Source of the DNA: Pseudomonas viridiflava
Lineage (GTDB): Bacteria > Pseudomonadota > Gammaproteobacteria > Pseudomonadales > Pseudomonadaceae
NCBI RefSeq assembly: GCF_900580675.1
Contig: NZ_UTBG01000105.1
Coordinates: forward strand, 1 to 50,307
Direction: 5' to 3'
Length of the DNA: 50,307 nt
Shown: positions 8,901 through 15,645 of the stretch, one piece after another
Position numbering within the stretch: the stretch's first letter is position 1
How the letters are laid out: each line of letters opens with the position of its first letter
Made by a program: the position numbers and the translations under genes
The notes under the pieces: generated by a model
Seen by the model: only the letters and a program-made list of their open reading frames with translations
Told to the model about the DNA's origin: nothing
Database searches by the model: none

Positions 8901-10119
8901 CGAACAACAACTGGATGAAGACCTGCTTGCGATGTTTCGGTTGTTTTCAGCCGAGAGGGGCGACGTCATGGTGCCCCTGCTGACATCGGTACAAAAACGT
9001 CGGCTACTGGATCACGCCTTACAGCAACTGCGGGTAGACGAGCCCACCTTTCGTCAAATCGTGTGGGGACGGCGCGAAGTGCGCCCTGACAGGTTTCGCG
9101 AGACCGTGCTGACCCTCGATTTCGATGCGGACATTTACACCCACCTGAACCGGACAACATCCTACCTGGACGGCACGGTAAGCCTCTCCGCGCTGGAAAA
9201 AGACAACCTGTTCCTGAAAATAAAAAGAATCGCGGGAAAGAATGACGATTTCTCGAAATACATCAGGGCATCGATCACCATAAAAGACCCCGATACAAAA
9301 GCCGGCTTTGTGGGCTATGCCTTCACCAAAAAGCAATTCGACAACCTTAATAAATTCGACAGGAAATTTAAAATCTCTACGTGGAACTCAGACACCTTGA
9401 ATGATTTCCTGGACGAAAAAGGACGACGCACAATTCTTCAAAAAACTGCCTCAGAGCATAATCTTTCCCTCGAAGAAGCGTTGAAAACGCTCATGTCGGA
9501 ACCTTCGCTGCAAAAAGCGCTGGCAAACTTTAGAAAGGCTAAACACAAAGCGATGCTTACCGAGCTTGGCGTCGAGTCTTTTTCAGAAAGCTTCAAGAAA
9601 TCCGGCGTTCCCTACATTGCACTGTCGCAGGGTAAAACAACCGGCCAGGACACCGGGATGAGAGCGGTTGACAGCGTTAGCGTCACGGCGTTTGAAAAGA
9701 ACATTCCCCGTTATTCAACGCCGCTGGAATTTACCAGCACACGTGCGCAAACCCACAAAGTTGAAAAACTGCCAGGCAGCCCCGACACCCCTCCCACACC
9801 TCACCTGCCGCCCCCCAGAGACCCGGACATCAACATCGTTAAATTTGATGAACTGGCGGAAGCCCAACTGCCGTTGCTGCCCGACAACGCCAGGGCCAAA
9901 GTTGACGAGATCATTCAGGACATTCAGGCGGGTCGTGTGAGTCGCAAAAAGATAGGCAACTATACCTACACCGACTTACCTCAACTGGACGCGGGAACGG
10001 GTCGTGGTCGATGGCGAATGGCGTTTGAGAACACCGGTAAAGAAGACGGGAAAGACGTCTTCGTATTCAGGGGCATCATTGATTATCACGGTAGCAAGCA
10101 CATAGCCTGGGGGATGTGA
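5968..10119 (+). CDS. Giant DUF6543-type (dermonecrotic-toxin-like) protein with small C-terminal toxin domain
   Basis: A 1383-residue protein resembling Pseudomonas proteins with the DUF6543 'dermonecrotic toxin' module; this is from memory of the family. It has no signal peptide. The first ~1060 residues are a mixed helical/strand region with a hydrophobic stretch near residues 785-815. A Lys/Asn-rich segment (about 1070-1260) is followed by a Pro-rich linker (LPGSPDTPPTPHLPPPRDPD, about 1267-1285) and a compact tip of about 97 residues. The tip contains RKKIGNYTYTDLPQL and RGRWRMAFE and ends HIAWGM. The strand pattern suggests a RelE/barnase-like (BECR) nuclease fold, which is inference. 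The start at 5968 follows a weak Shine-Dalgarno; the frame is open back to 5848, which overlaps the Nudix promoter. No immunity gene follows: a convergent regulator ends 14 bp downstream. Codons are more A-rich over about 9180-9650 than nearby, a possible sign of a swapped tip. Confidence 0.75.
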   Translation: MHTPLPPSPDDLGQIQADSALPTPLQPVTMPVVPPGRATDEQQAFLIQELGRLNTETDNLLQQQPNLETVFQQQLAAIFPALRRPINPNRIFYSRYREDEQGQKHLLTSEPLAALLNALRRPDANAYLAQQPGAFYREGQTLDEDKRLSPGSPVETMAGLLEVVFTLKMNEFWTYRGGAQLDTEAQLVDVRRQVLAHQLALRTVDGTLSAAGRTLADAVLKYPTAAARNQVFAAGQRPGVYKLMLENGSHFAAAFILSATDETPPVGRVMLYSPGEGFEEFEDLGQLNETVAARLGDGESAGKRLAGSLVPTAQAALSSLPVLATEPPLIEADVIAVGIRSLRTWQYLSVRASLRRDTLPVAGELDIAADLTPQLDVSIALSARNLRLAPREPDWLKAASPLDQAAYRQLETKVIDSQEALLPLLENISTLASFSEDEVLKVLKIQKPEYANVDLAPYQSLVRLRVSNSMPVSVTGYRDEASATVYISEDPKIDIPDFLKRRQLTPGSWSTKVVVDLRTLGSYARRNVEPWSEHEIHRTTSATADMFDTSGNKVGTLNNAALRALAQQANVAAKYDEYLRSAFSQTGEGQTFAAAWQRANTAQMRRDALESRLNPAVDNLFTFKTPGSGFDWIQAVIQHPDSATRPPVGRTPIEVNVLVMGGGLERGQGGQPLNGVLVIQRQRTRLGGVCVLYTPDAPDDAPFRELANGLAELDTLKAKPQWRAYFTERMATNDAQELTRIFSDTRSVYRYAVTPITGDLQAYLYSAQLGFLLSHADYRSRSNAEIARESTVNAFLFAVDAADFLLGLSLVKAMRRLLFRYVARGLQRAQKLGRGIPGLIKKIGGDHKPFFALSNASIRPLTPGWVNIAEYRLPKHIDALFDVEDFAHTNHYTLSRRMGAPHFFDKRSHQFISMKTEGGRYHLYQSYVEDGARYVKDPTGNRPDFMVVPGDAKSWKPRFERTSIGGGQVLGMLRIRTAEQQLDEDLLAMFRLFSAERGDVMVPLLTSVQKRRLLDHALQQLRVDEPTFRQIVWGRREVRPDRFRETVLTLDFDADIYTHLNRTTSYLDGTVSLSALEKDNLFLKIKRIAGKNDDFSKYIRASITIKDPDTKAGFVGYAFTKKQFDNLNKFDRKFKISTWNSDTLNDFLDEKGRRTILQKTASEHNLSLEEALKTLMSEPSLQKALANFRKAKHKAMLTELGVESFSESFKKSGVPYIALSQGKTTGQDTGMRAVDSVSVTAFEKNIPRYSTPLEFTSTRAQTHKVEKLPGSPDTPPTPHLPPPRDPDINIVKFDELAEAQLPLLPDNARAKVDEIIQDIQAGRVSRKKIGNYTYTDLPQLDAGTGRGRWRMAFENTGKEDGKDVFVFRGIIDYHGSKHIAWGM

Positions 10120-10132
10120 GAACCCGGTGCCG

Positions 10133-11479
10133 CTAGTTAAGTAGCGGCGCATCACGGGGCGCCTTGATAAACACGCTGTACCTGGCCCCTTCCATGGTCT
10201 CGAAGGCTATCAACTTATCCACCAGCGGCAGGCTCAATACTTTGCCGGCATTGAGCAGCAGCATGCCATTGTCGGCATTCAGGTTGCGCGCCAGCACCAT
10301 GCCCTCCTCCAGTTCGCGGGTGCCAAGTACTTTGACGTTGGGGTCGCCCAACGTCACGTCATTGAGGTAGGTGGCGCACACCTGCACAAAATCTTCGACC
10401 ATCACCGGGTCGTACAGCCGCCCGGCGTATTTGCGGATGTACAGCAGCGCTTCGTCGCTGTTCATCTGCCGCTCGAGGATCAAGCCTTTTTGCAGCTCGA
10501 TAAAATCCACCGCGAGTTTCAACAGGCGCGAACCGGCGGGAATTGCTTCGCCCTTGAGGTGGTCGGGGAAACCGCTGCCGTCCCAACGCTCCTGGTGATG
10601 GCGGATCAGCCGCGCAGCGTCTTTCATCGGTTCCAGGGTCATCAGCAGCGACTCACTCTGGGTGGCATAGGCGCGGTAGCGTTCGCGGTCGCTGCTGTGC
10701 AGCAGGTCCGAAGGCGAGGCCATCATGCTGTCGCTCCAGCTCAGCTTGCCGATGTTGTAGAGCGCGGCGGCCATGGTCAGGTCGCGGTTGCTCGCGTCAT
10801 CCACGCCATGGGCCACGCACCAGGTGCGCACCAATTCGATGATCTGCCGGTTGGTCTGCTTGGCACGTGGCAGGCGCAAGTTGGCCAGCAACGAGAACAC
10901 CTCGGTGCCCGTGGCGTAGCTGTGTTTGAGTTCTTCGTAGGCCAGGTCGAGCATGTCGGCGGTTTGCTGCAGCTCGCTGGTGCGCGACGCCACGCGTTTT
11001 TCCAGGCTGGCGTTGAGCTGCTTGAGTTCATCGTTCTGTTGCTGGATCAGTTGCTCAAGCCGCTCGCGTTCGCGCTCCGAATGCTGATGAGCCAGGGATT
11101 GGCGCAGGGCGAGCAGCAACTCCTCATCCTTCCAGGGTTTGCTGAGGTAGCGGTAGATCTCGCCTTCGTTGATGGCTTTGACGATCAGGGTCAGGTCGGT
11201 CTCGCCGGTCAGCAGGATGCGCACCGTGTGCGGGAAGTGCTGGTGGATATGCGCCAGCAATGACGCACCGTCCATGTCCGGCAGGCGTGCGGCGCTCACG
11301 ACCAGGTCGACAGGTTGCCGGGCGAGAACAGCCAGGGCTTCGCTAGCGCAAGTGGCGCTGTGCAATTGGAAAGGTTCCAGGCGCAACAGCTGCGTCAGGC
11401 TGTGCAGTACGTCGGGGTGAGCGTCGATCAGCAGCACCACCGCGCGCTCGGTATCGGTGAAAGTAACTGACTCTCCCAT
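10133..11479 (-). CDS. REC plus degenerate HD-GYP (YN-GYP) regulator, PA2572-like
   Basis: A 448-residue protein with a response-regulator receiver domain (1-~125), a long coiled coil (~130-185) and an HD-GYP-type domain (~195-370). Two key sites are altered. The position of the phosphoacceptor Asp reads VVSAARLPDMDG, with Ala63 where Asp is expected. The HD metal dyad reads ALYNIGKL (Tyr241-Asn242), although HHQERWDGSGFP keeps much of the GYP loop. P. aeruginosa PA2572 is a known YN-GYP variant with the same layout, reported to lack c-di-GMP phosphodiesterase activity. This protein is therefore probably a non-catalytic signalling or scaffold protein rather than a c-di-GMP hydrolase. The gene is convergent with the toxin gene, 14 bp apart. 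Confidence 0.88.
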   Translation of the reverse strand: MGESVTFTDTERAVVLLIDAHPDVLHSLTQLLRLEPFQLHSATCASEALAVLARQPVDLVVSAARLPDMDGASLLAHIHQHFPHTVRILLTGETDLTLIVKAINEGEIYRYLSKPWKDEELLLALRQSLAHQHSERERERLEQLIQQQNDELKQLNASLEKRVASRTSELQQTADMLDLAYEELKHSYATGTEVFSLLANLRLPRAKQTNRQIIELVRTWCVAHGVDDASNRDLTMAAALYNIGKLSWSDSMMASPSDLLHSSDRERYRAYATQSESLLMTLEPMKDAARLIRHHQERWDGSGFPDHLKGEAIPAGSRLLKLAVDFIELQKGLILERQMNSDEALLYIRKYAGRLYDPVMVEDFVQVCATYLNDVTLGDPNVKVLGTRELEEGMVLARNLNADNGMLLLNAGKVLSLPLVDKLIAFETMEGARYSVFIKAPRDAPLLN

Positions 11480-11607
11480 GGGACACCTCGGATCGTCGGT
11501 ATGCGTTCCTTAGGTTGTTGGGCTCGGCCTCCCTGGCGATAACTGAGAGTTTAGTTGGTTTTAAACAAGTGATGGCCTTTAAGCATTAGCGCTGTGAGTG
11601 GCACATT

Positions 11608-11631
11608 AAAAACCCGGCTTTCACCGGGTTT
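11608..11631 (-). terminator. Terminator of higBA
   Basis: AAACCCGG (11610-11617) and CCGGGTTT (11624-11631) pair around a 6-base loop. Read on the minus strand the stem ends in five T, and it lies about 20 bp after the higA stop. Confidence 0.7.
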
Positions 11632-11651
11632 GAATGCGAGCGAACGCTACG

Positions 11652-11957
11652 TCATGCACAGTGCGCTATCTTCTCGACTTCCTGGTAGATCTGAGCGCCC
11701 TTGGCAATTTCCACTGTGCGCAGATCATAGGCGGTCTGCAGGTTCAGCCAGAACTGCGCAGATGTTTCCAGCGCGGCTGCCAGGCGTAAAGCGACATCCG
11801 CGCTAATACTGCGACGCATCAGTACGATGTCATTCACCGTGGGCGCAGAAACGTGCAGCGCCCTGGCGAGCGCGGCAGCGGTAAGACCCAGCGGCTCCAG
11901 GTACTCCTCTTTGAGGATCTCTCCCGGATGTACAGGGCGCATGCCATTCTTAAACAT
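11652..11957 (-). CDS. higA: HigA-family antitoxin (XRE helix-turn-helix)
   Basis: A 101-residue XRE-type DNA-binding protein. It starts with the HigA signature MRPVHPGEILKEEYLEPLGL, followed by the helix-turn-helix (AAALARALHVSAPTVNDIV) and ALETSAQFWLNLQ. It should neutralise the HigB mRNA endonuclease encoded just upstream and repress the shared promoter. The gap from the higB stop to the higA start is 8 bp. The toxin-first order is the normal higBA arrangement. Confidence 0.93.
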   Translation of the reverse strand: MFKNGMRPVHPGEILKEEYLEPLGLTAAALARALHVSAPTVNDIVLMRRSISADVALRLAAALETSAQFWLNLQTAYDLRTVEIAKGAQIYQEVEKIAHCA

Positions 11958-11965
11958 GATTCACC

Positions 11966-12244
11966 TCAGTGGTAATCCACAATTTCAACATTCTCCGGTC
12001 CGTTATGCCCCCAAATGAAACAGATCCTGAATTGACCATTGATTCGGATACTGTGTTGCCCCTCTCCGTCGCCATATAAAGGTTCCAGCCTGTTACCTGG
12101 CGGTGAACGCAAGTCTGCGAGCTCGACCGCCGCATCCAGCATGTTCAGCTTTCGTTCCACCACTGACAGAATGGCAGACCAACGTCGGGTTCGACCCGTT
12201 TCAAAAAGGGTCTTGGTTTCGGCGCATTTGAAGCTTCGAATCAT
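11966..12244 (-). CDS. higB: HigB-family toxin (RelE-superfamily mRNA interferase)
   Basis: A 92-residue HigB. MIRSFKCAETKTLFETG is the typical start, and LDAAVELADLRSPPGNRLEPL with GQHSIRINGQFRICFIW are the characteristic central and C-terminal strands. HigB cleaves mRNA on the ribosome. The gene lies in an operon with higA and is preceded by an inverted repeat suited to HigA binding (12255-12271). It appears complete. Confidence 0.93.
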   Translation of the reverse strand: MIRSFKCAETKTLFETGRTRRWSAILSVVERKLNMLDAAVELADLRSPPGNRLEPLYGDGEGQHSIRINGQFRICFIWGHNGPENVEIVDYH

Positions 12245-12254
12245 TGCTTAATGC

Positions 12255-12271
12255 TTAACGTTATTCGTTAA
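12255..12271. promoter_or_regulatory. Probable HigA operator
   Basis: TTAACG (12255-12260) and CGTTAA (12266-12271) form an inverted repeat with a 5-base spacer, 11 bp upstream of the higB start. A partial direct repeat of GCTTAA lies between the dyad and the start. The position fits autorepression of higBA. Confidence 0.65.
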
Positions 12272-12357
12272 CGCTCAACTCTACATTGGTTTCCGAGATA
12301 TTCAACTGGCAGTGGAATAGACGACGCGTGTGACGACGAGCGGTCGAAATTGAAATC

Positions 12358-12384
12358 AAAAAAAACGCTCCAGAAACGGGAGCG
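12358..12384 (-). terminator. Orphan rho-independent terminator
   Basis: CGCTCC (12366-12371) and GGAGCG (12379-12384) form a 6-bp stem. On the minus strand it is followed by eight T (complement of 12358-12365). No intact minus-strand gene lies upstream that it could terminate, so it may be left over from a deleted gene. Confidence 0.6.
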
Positions 12385-12447
12385 GTCTTCGGCCCAGGTC
12401 TTGCGCTGCTGGCGGATGTAGATCAGTTGCGTGTCGCTTGCCACGGC

Positions 12448-12606
12448 CGCTTGATGCTCAGCGGTTGCTCCAGCAAGGAAATCGCTCGTAAGCTGGAAAT
12501 CTCTGTTGAAACCGTGAAAGTCCATAAAAAACACATGTACAGCAAGCTAGGGATCAAATCCCAGTCGGAGCTGTTCTCGATCTTCCTTCAGGCGCAAAAC
12601 GCCTGA
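12448..12606 (+). pseudogene. C-terminal remnant of a LuxR-type regulator
   Basis: The frame ending at the TGA at 12604 reads RLMLSGCSSKEIARKLEISV followed by ETVKVHKKHMYSKLGIKSQS and ELFSIFLQAQNA. This is the recognition half of a LuxR/NarL-type helix-turn-helix. The preceding codons do not continue the family, there is no start or receiver domain, and the frame has no plausible ribosome-binding site. About 52 codons remain. The rest was presumably deleted, with the break near 12448. The region from 12272 to 12447 holds no recognisable gene. Confidence 0.75.
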
Positions 12607-12647
12607 TCGAGCCGTGTACCTGATGAGTCCGAACCAAGGAAACCCGT

Positions 12648-14267
12648 ATGAGCCTGTCGTTGCTAAGCCGTTACGCCTTCTTTGCCGTGTGTGTCATTTT
12701 CACCCTCGCCAGTTTGCCGTTTATCCAACATGAATGGCTGTGGCCCATCACCCTGGTCACCGGCATTCTCAGCCTGATCGGTGTGTTCGACTTGCTGCAA
12801 AGCCCTCACGCGGTGCGCCGCAACTACCCGATCCTGGGCAATATCCGTTACCTGGTGGAAGCCATCCGCCCGGAAATCCGCCAATACCTGCTGGAGTCCG
12901 ACAGCGACGCCCTGCCCTTTTCCCGGGCCCAACGCTCGCTGGTGTATTCGCGCGCCAAGAACGAAAGCGCCGACAAACCTTTCGGCACCCTGATCGACGT
13001 GTACCAGTCGGGCTTCGAATTTATCGGCCACTCCATGCGCCCGGCGCCGCTGAGCGACCCGAGCGCATTTCGCGTGATGGTCGGCGGCCCGCAGTGCACG
13101 CAGCCGTATTCGGCCTCGGTGTTCAATATCTCGGCGATGAGCTTCGGCTCGTTGAGCGCCAACGCGATTCGCGCGCTGAACCAAGGCGCCAAGCTCGGCA
13201 ACTTTGCGCATGACACCGGCGAAGGCAGCATCAGCCCCTACCACCGCGAAAACGGCGGCGACCTGACCTGGGAGCTGGGCAGCGGCTACTTCGGCTGCCG
13301 CACCAGCGACGGCCGTTTCGACCCGGAACGCTTCGCCGTGCAGGCGCAGAACCCGCGGGTGCGCATGATCGAAATCAAGATGAGCCAGGGCGCCAAGCCC
13401 GGCCACGGCGGCATCCTGCCCAAGCACAAAGTCACAAAAGAGATCGCTGAAACGCGCGGCATCATGATGGGCGAAGACTGCATCTCGCCGTCGCGCCACA
13501 GCGCCTTCTCCACGCCGATTGAGCTGATGCAGTTCATCGCGCAACTGCGTGAGCTGTCGGGCGGCAAGCCGGTGGGGTTCAAATTCTGCCTGGGTCACCC
13601 TTGGGAGTTCATGGGCATTGCCAAGGCCATGCTTGAAACCGGCATCCTGCCGGACTTTATCGTGGTGGACGGCAAGGAAGGCGGCACCGGCGCAGCGCCC
13701 GTGGAGTTCACCGACCATATCGGTGTGCCGCTGCGTGAAGGCCTGCTGTTTGTGCACAACACGCTGGTGGGCCTGAACCTGCGCGACAAGATCAAGCTGG
13801 GCGCCAGCGGCAAAATCGTCAGCGCGTTCGATATCGCCAGCGTGCTGGCGATCGGTGCCGACTGGGCCAACTCGGCGCGCGGCTTCATGTTCGCCATCGG
13901 CTGCATTCAATCGCAAAGCTGCCACACCAACAAATGCCCGACCGGCGTCGCCACCCAGGACCCACTGCGCCAGCGCGCCCTGGTAGTACCGGACAAGGCC
14001 CAGCGCGTGTTCAATTTCCACCGTAACACCCTCAAGGCCTTGGCCGAGATGCTCGCGGCAGCCGGCCTGGATCACCCGTCGCAGCTGTCGGCCAAGCATC
14101 TGGTGCGGCGCATGTCGGCGACCGAGATCAAGCTGTTCTCGCAGCTGCATGTGTTCTTGAAGCCTGGCGAATTGCTCACCGGCGACGTCAATGGGGAGTT
14201 CTATTCGCGCATGTGGCAGATGGCGCGCGCGGACAGTTTTGAGCCCCATGAGGTGGCTGCCGCTTAA
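12648..14267 (+). CDS. FMN-binding glutamate synthase family protein
   Basis: A 539-residue protein with two N-terminal membrane segments (about 7-25 and 29-50), then the FMN/glutamate-synthase catalytic barrel. The barrel includes FNISAMSFGSLSANAI (about 163-178), KMSQGAKPGHGG and VDGKEGGTGAAP. The C-x5-C-x4-C motif in GCIQSQSCHTNKCPTG matches the 3Fe-4S site of GltB. It lacks the amidotransferase and GXGXG domains of full GltB, as do YerD-like stand-alone proteins, so it is probably a membrane-associated oxidoreductase whose physiological substrate is uncertain. ATG 12648 is preceded by AAGGAAA. The flanking genes do not suggest a pathway. Confidence 0.88.
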   Translation: MSLSLLSRYAFFAVCVIFTLASLPFIQHEWLWPITLVTGILSLIGVFDLLQSPHAVRRNYPILGNIRYLVEAIRPEIRQYLLESDSDALPFSRAQRSLVYSRAKNESADKPFGTLIDVYQSGFEFIGHSMRPAPLSDPSAFRVMVGGPQCTQPYSASVFNISAMSFGSLSANAIRALNQGAKLGNFAHDTGEGSISPYHRENGGDLTWELGSGYFGCRTSDGRFDPERFAVQAQNPRVRMIEIKMSQGAKPGHGGILPKHKVTKEIAETRGIMMGEDCISPSRHSAFSTPIELMQFIAQLRELSGGKPVGFKFCLGHPWEFMGIAKAMLETGILPDFIVVDGKEGGTGAAPVEFTDHIGVPLREGLLFVHNTLVGLNLRDKIKLGASGKIVSAFDIASVLAIGADWANSARGFMFAIGCIQSQSCHTNKCPTGVATQDPLRQRALVVPDKAQRVFNFHRNTLKALAEMLAAAGLDHPSQLSAKHLVRRMSATEIKLFSQLHVFLKPGELLTGDVNGEFYSRMWQMARADSFEPHEVAAA

Positions 14268-14437
14268 CCTCACGGTGCCCGACGGCCCTGCGCTGTCGGG
14301 CAATGAGACATTCAGTAATACCCAGCTTTTGCAATTGCTTACAAATACCGCCAACCTGCGCCCGCCCGACGTGCGGCGTACGACAATGTGCGCCTCCGCC
14401 TGTCACTACTAAACCTTTTGTTCAAGAGCCCGCTGCC

Positions 14438-15574
14438 ATGCTGAACGGACGCGACCCACGCATCGATTTTTTTCGGGGCCTGGCGTTGATCTTCATTTTC
14501 TGGGATCACGTCCCCCACAACCCTCTCGGCCAGATCACCCTGCGCAACTTCGGTTTCAGCGATGCGGCCGAGGTGTTTGTGTTCCTCGCCGGCTACGCCT
14601 CGGTGCTGGCCTACGGCAGGATCCTGCAGCGCGACGGCTACTGGTTTGCCTCGCTGAAAATCCTGCGCCGCGCGTGGGTGCTGTACGTGGTGCATATCTT
14701 TTTGCTGGCGATGCTGATGGGCATCGTGTTCTTCGCCAACAGCCATGTGGAAACCCGCGACCTGGTCGAAGAGATGGGCCTGACGCACTTCATCACCCAC
14801 CCGCAACAGGCCCTCACCGACGAGCTGTTGCTGCGCTTCAAGCCCAACCTGATGGACCCGTTGCCGCTGTATATCGTGCTGCTTGCCGGCCTGCCCCTGG
14901 TGTTGCCGTTGCTGCTGCGCAAGACCTGGGTGGTGGTGGCCGCATCGGCAGCGGTGTACCTGCTGGCGCCCTGGATGGGCTGGAACCTGCGGGCGATTGC
15001 CGACGGCGTGTGGTACTTCAACCCGGTGACCTGGCAGTTTCTGTTTATCCTGGGGGGCGCGGCAGCGATCCATGCGGGGCGCGAACGCGCGCCCGAAAGC
15101 CGCCCACTGCGGCGTCAGCCGTTGTTCATGGCGGCCGCGCTGTACACCGTGGCTGCGGGCGTATTGACCGTTTCGTGGCGCTGGCCCGAGGGGCACGACG
15201 CACTGATGCCGTCGCAGCTCAGCGACTTGCTCTACCCGATCAGCAAAACCGACCTCTCGCCGGTGCGCCTGCTGCATTTCCTGGCCCTGGCTTACGTCAC
15301 CGCCAAGCTGTTGCCCGGTGCCGGCTGGACGCAAAACTGGCTCGGGCAGCAAACCTGCCGCATGGGCCGTTATTCCCTGGAAGTGTTCTGCCTGGGGGTG
15401 CTGCTGGCGCCGCTGGCAGACATGATCAACGCCATGGCCGAAGACGCACTGGCCATGCAATTGCTCACGGCAATCGTCGGTGCAGGGTTGATGGCCGGGT
15501 TGGCGGCGTGGCTGGAATTCACTAAACGGCTGGACTTGGCCCAGTCTGCCCGCCGCGCGGCAAAACCGACTTAA
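14438..15574 (+). CDS. opgC: OpgC-family membrane protein
   Basis: A 378-residue polytopic membrane protein with about ten hydrophobic helices. The opening motif RDPRIDFFRGLALIFIFWDH is the signature of the OpgC/acyltransferase-3-related family, followed by GFSDAAEVFVFLAGYASVLAY. OpgC adds succinyl groups to osmoregulated periplasmic glucans in enterobacteria. In pseudomonads the same family is usually annotated OpgC, but its acyl donor is not established here, and no opgGH is nearby. Start 14438 (MLNGRDPR) is the family start; the frame is open to 14303 through non-family sequence. The next gene starts 71 bp downstream. Confidence 0.85.
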   Translation: MLNGRDPRIDFFRGLALIFIFWDHVPHNPLGQITLRNFGFSDAAEVFVFLAGYASVLAYGRILQRDGYWFASLKILRRAWVLYVVHIFLLAMLMGIVFFANSHVETRDLVEEMGLTHFITHPQQALTDELLLRFKPNLMDPLPLYIVLLAGLPLVLPLLLRKTWVVVAASAAVYLLAPWMGWNLRAIADGVWYFNPVTWQFLFILGGAAAIHAGRERAPESRPLRRQPLFMAAALYTVAAGVLTVSWRWPEGHDALMPSQLSDLLYPISKTDLSPVRLLHFLALAYVTAKLLPGAGWTQNWLGQQTCRMGRYSLEVFCLGVLLAPLADMINAMAEDALAMQLLTAIVGAGLMAGLAAWLEFTKRLDLAQSARRAAKPT

Positions 15575-15645
15575 ATAGTTAGCCCCGCGGCCGCGCGGCG
15601 CGGTGTTCTCATCGACCTTCCACTCCTAGTGAAAGGTCGCAACGC

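Noticed and set aside
12268..12534. An 88-codon minus-strand open frame with the segment SDTQLIYIRQQRKTWAEDRS
   Set aside because: It runs straight through a rho-independent terminator and across the luxR remnant, has no family match I recognise and no ribosome-binding site. It may contain a scrap of a lost gene but is not supported as a CDS.
12648..14354. Long minus-strand open frame opposite the glutamate synthase-like gene
   Set aside because: Antisense shadow created by high-GC codon bias; the plus frame has clear catalytic and Fe-S motifs. The same applies to the long antisense frames opposite gcd, znuD and the NEL effector genes.
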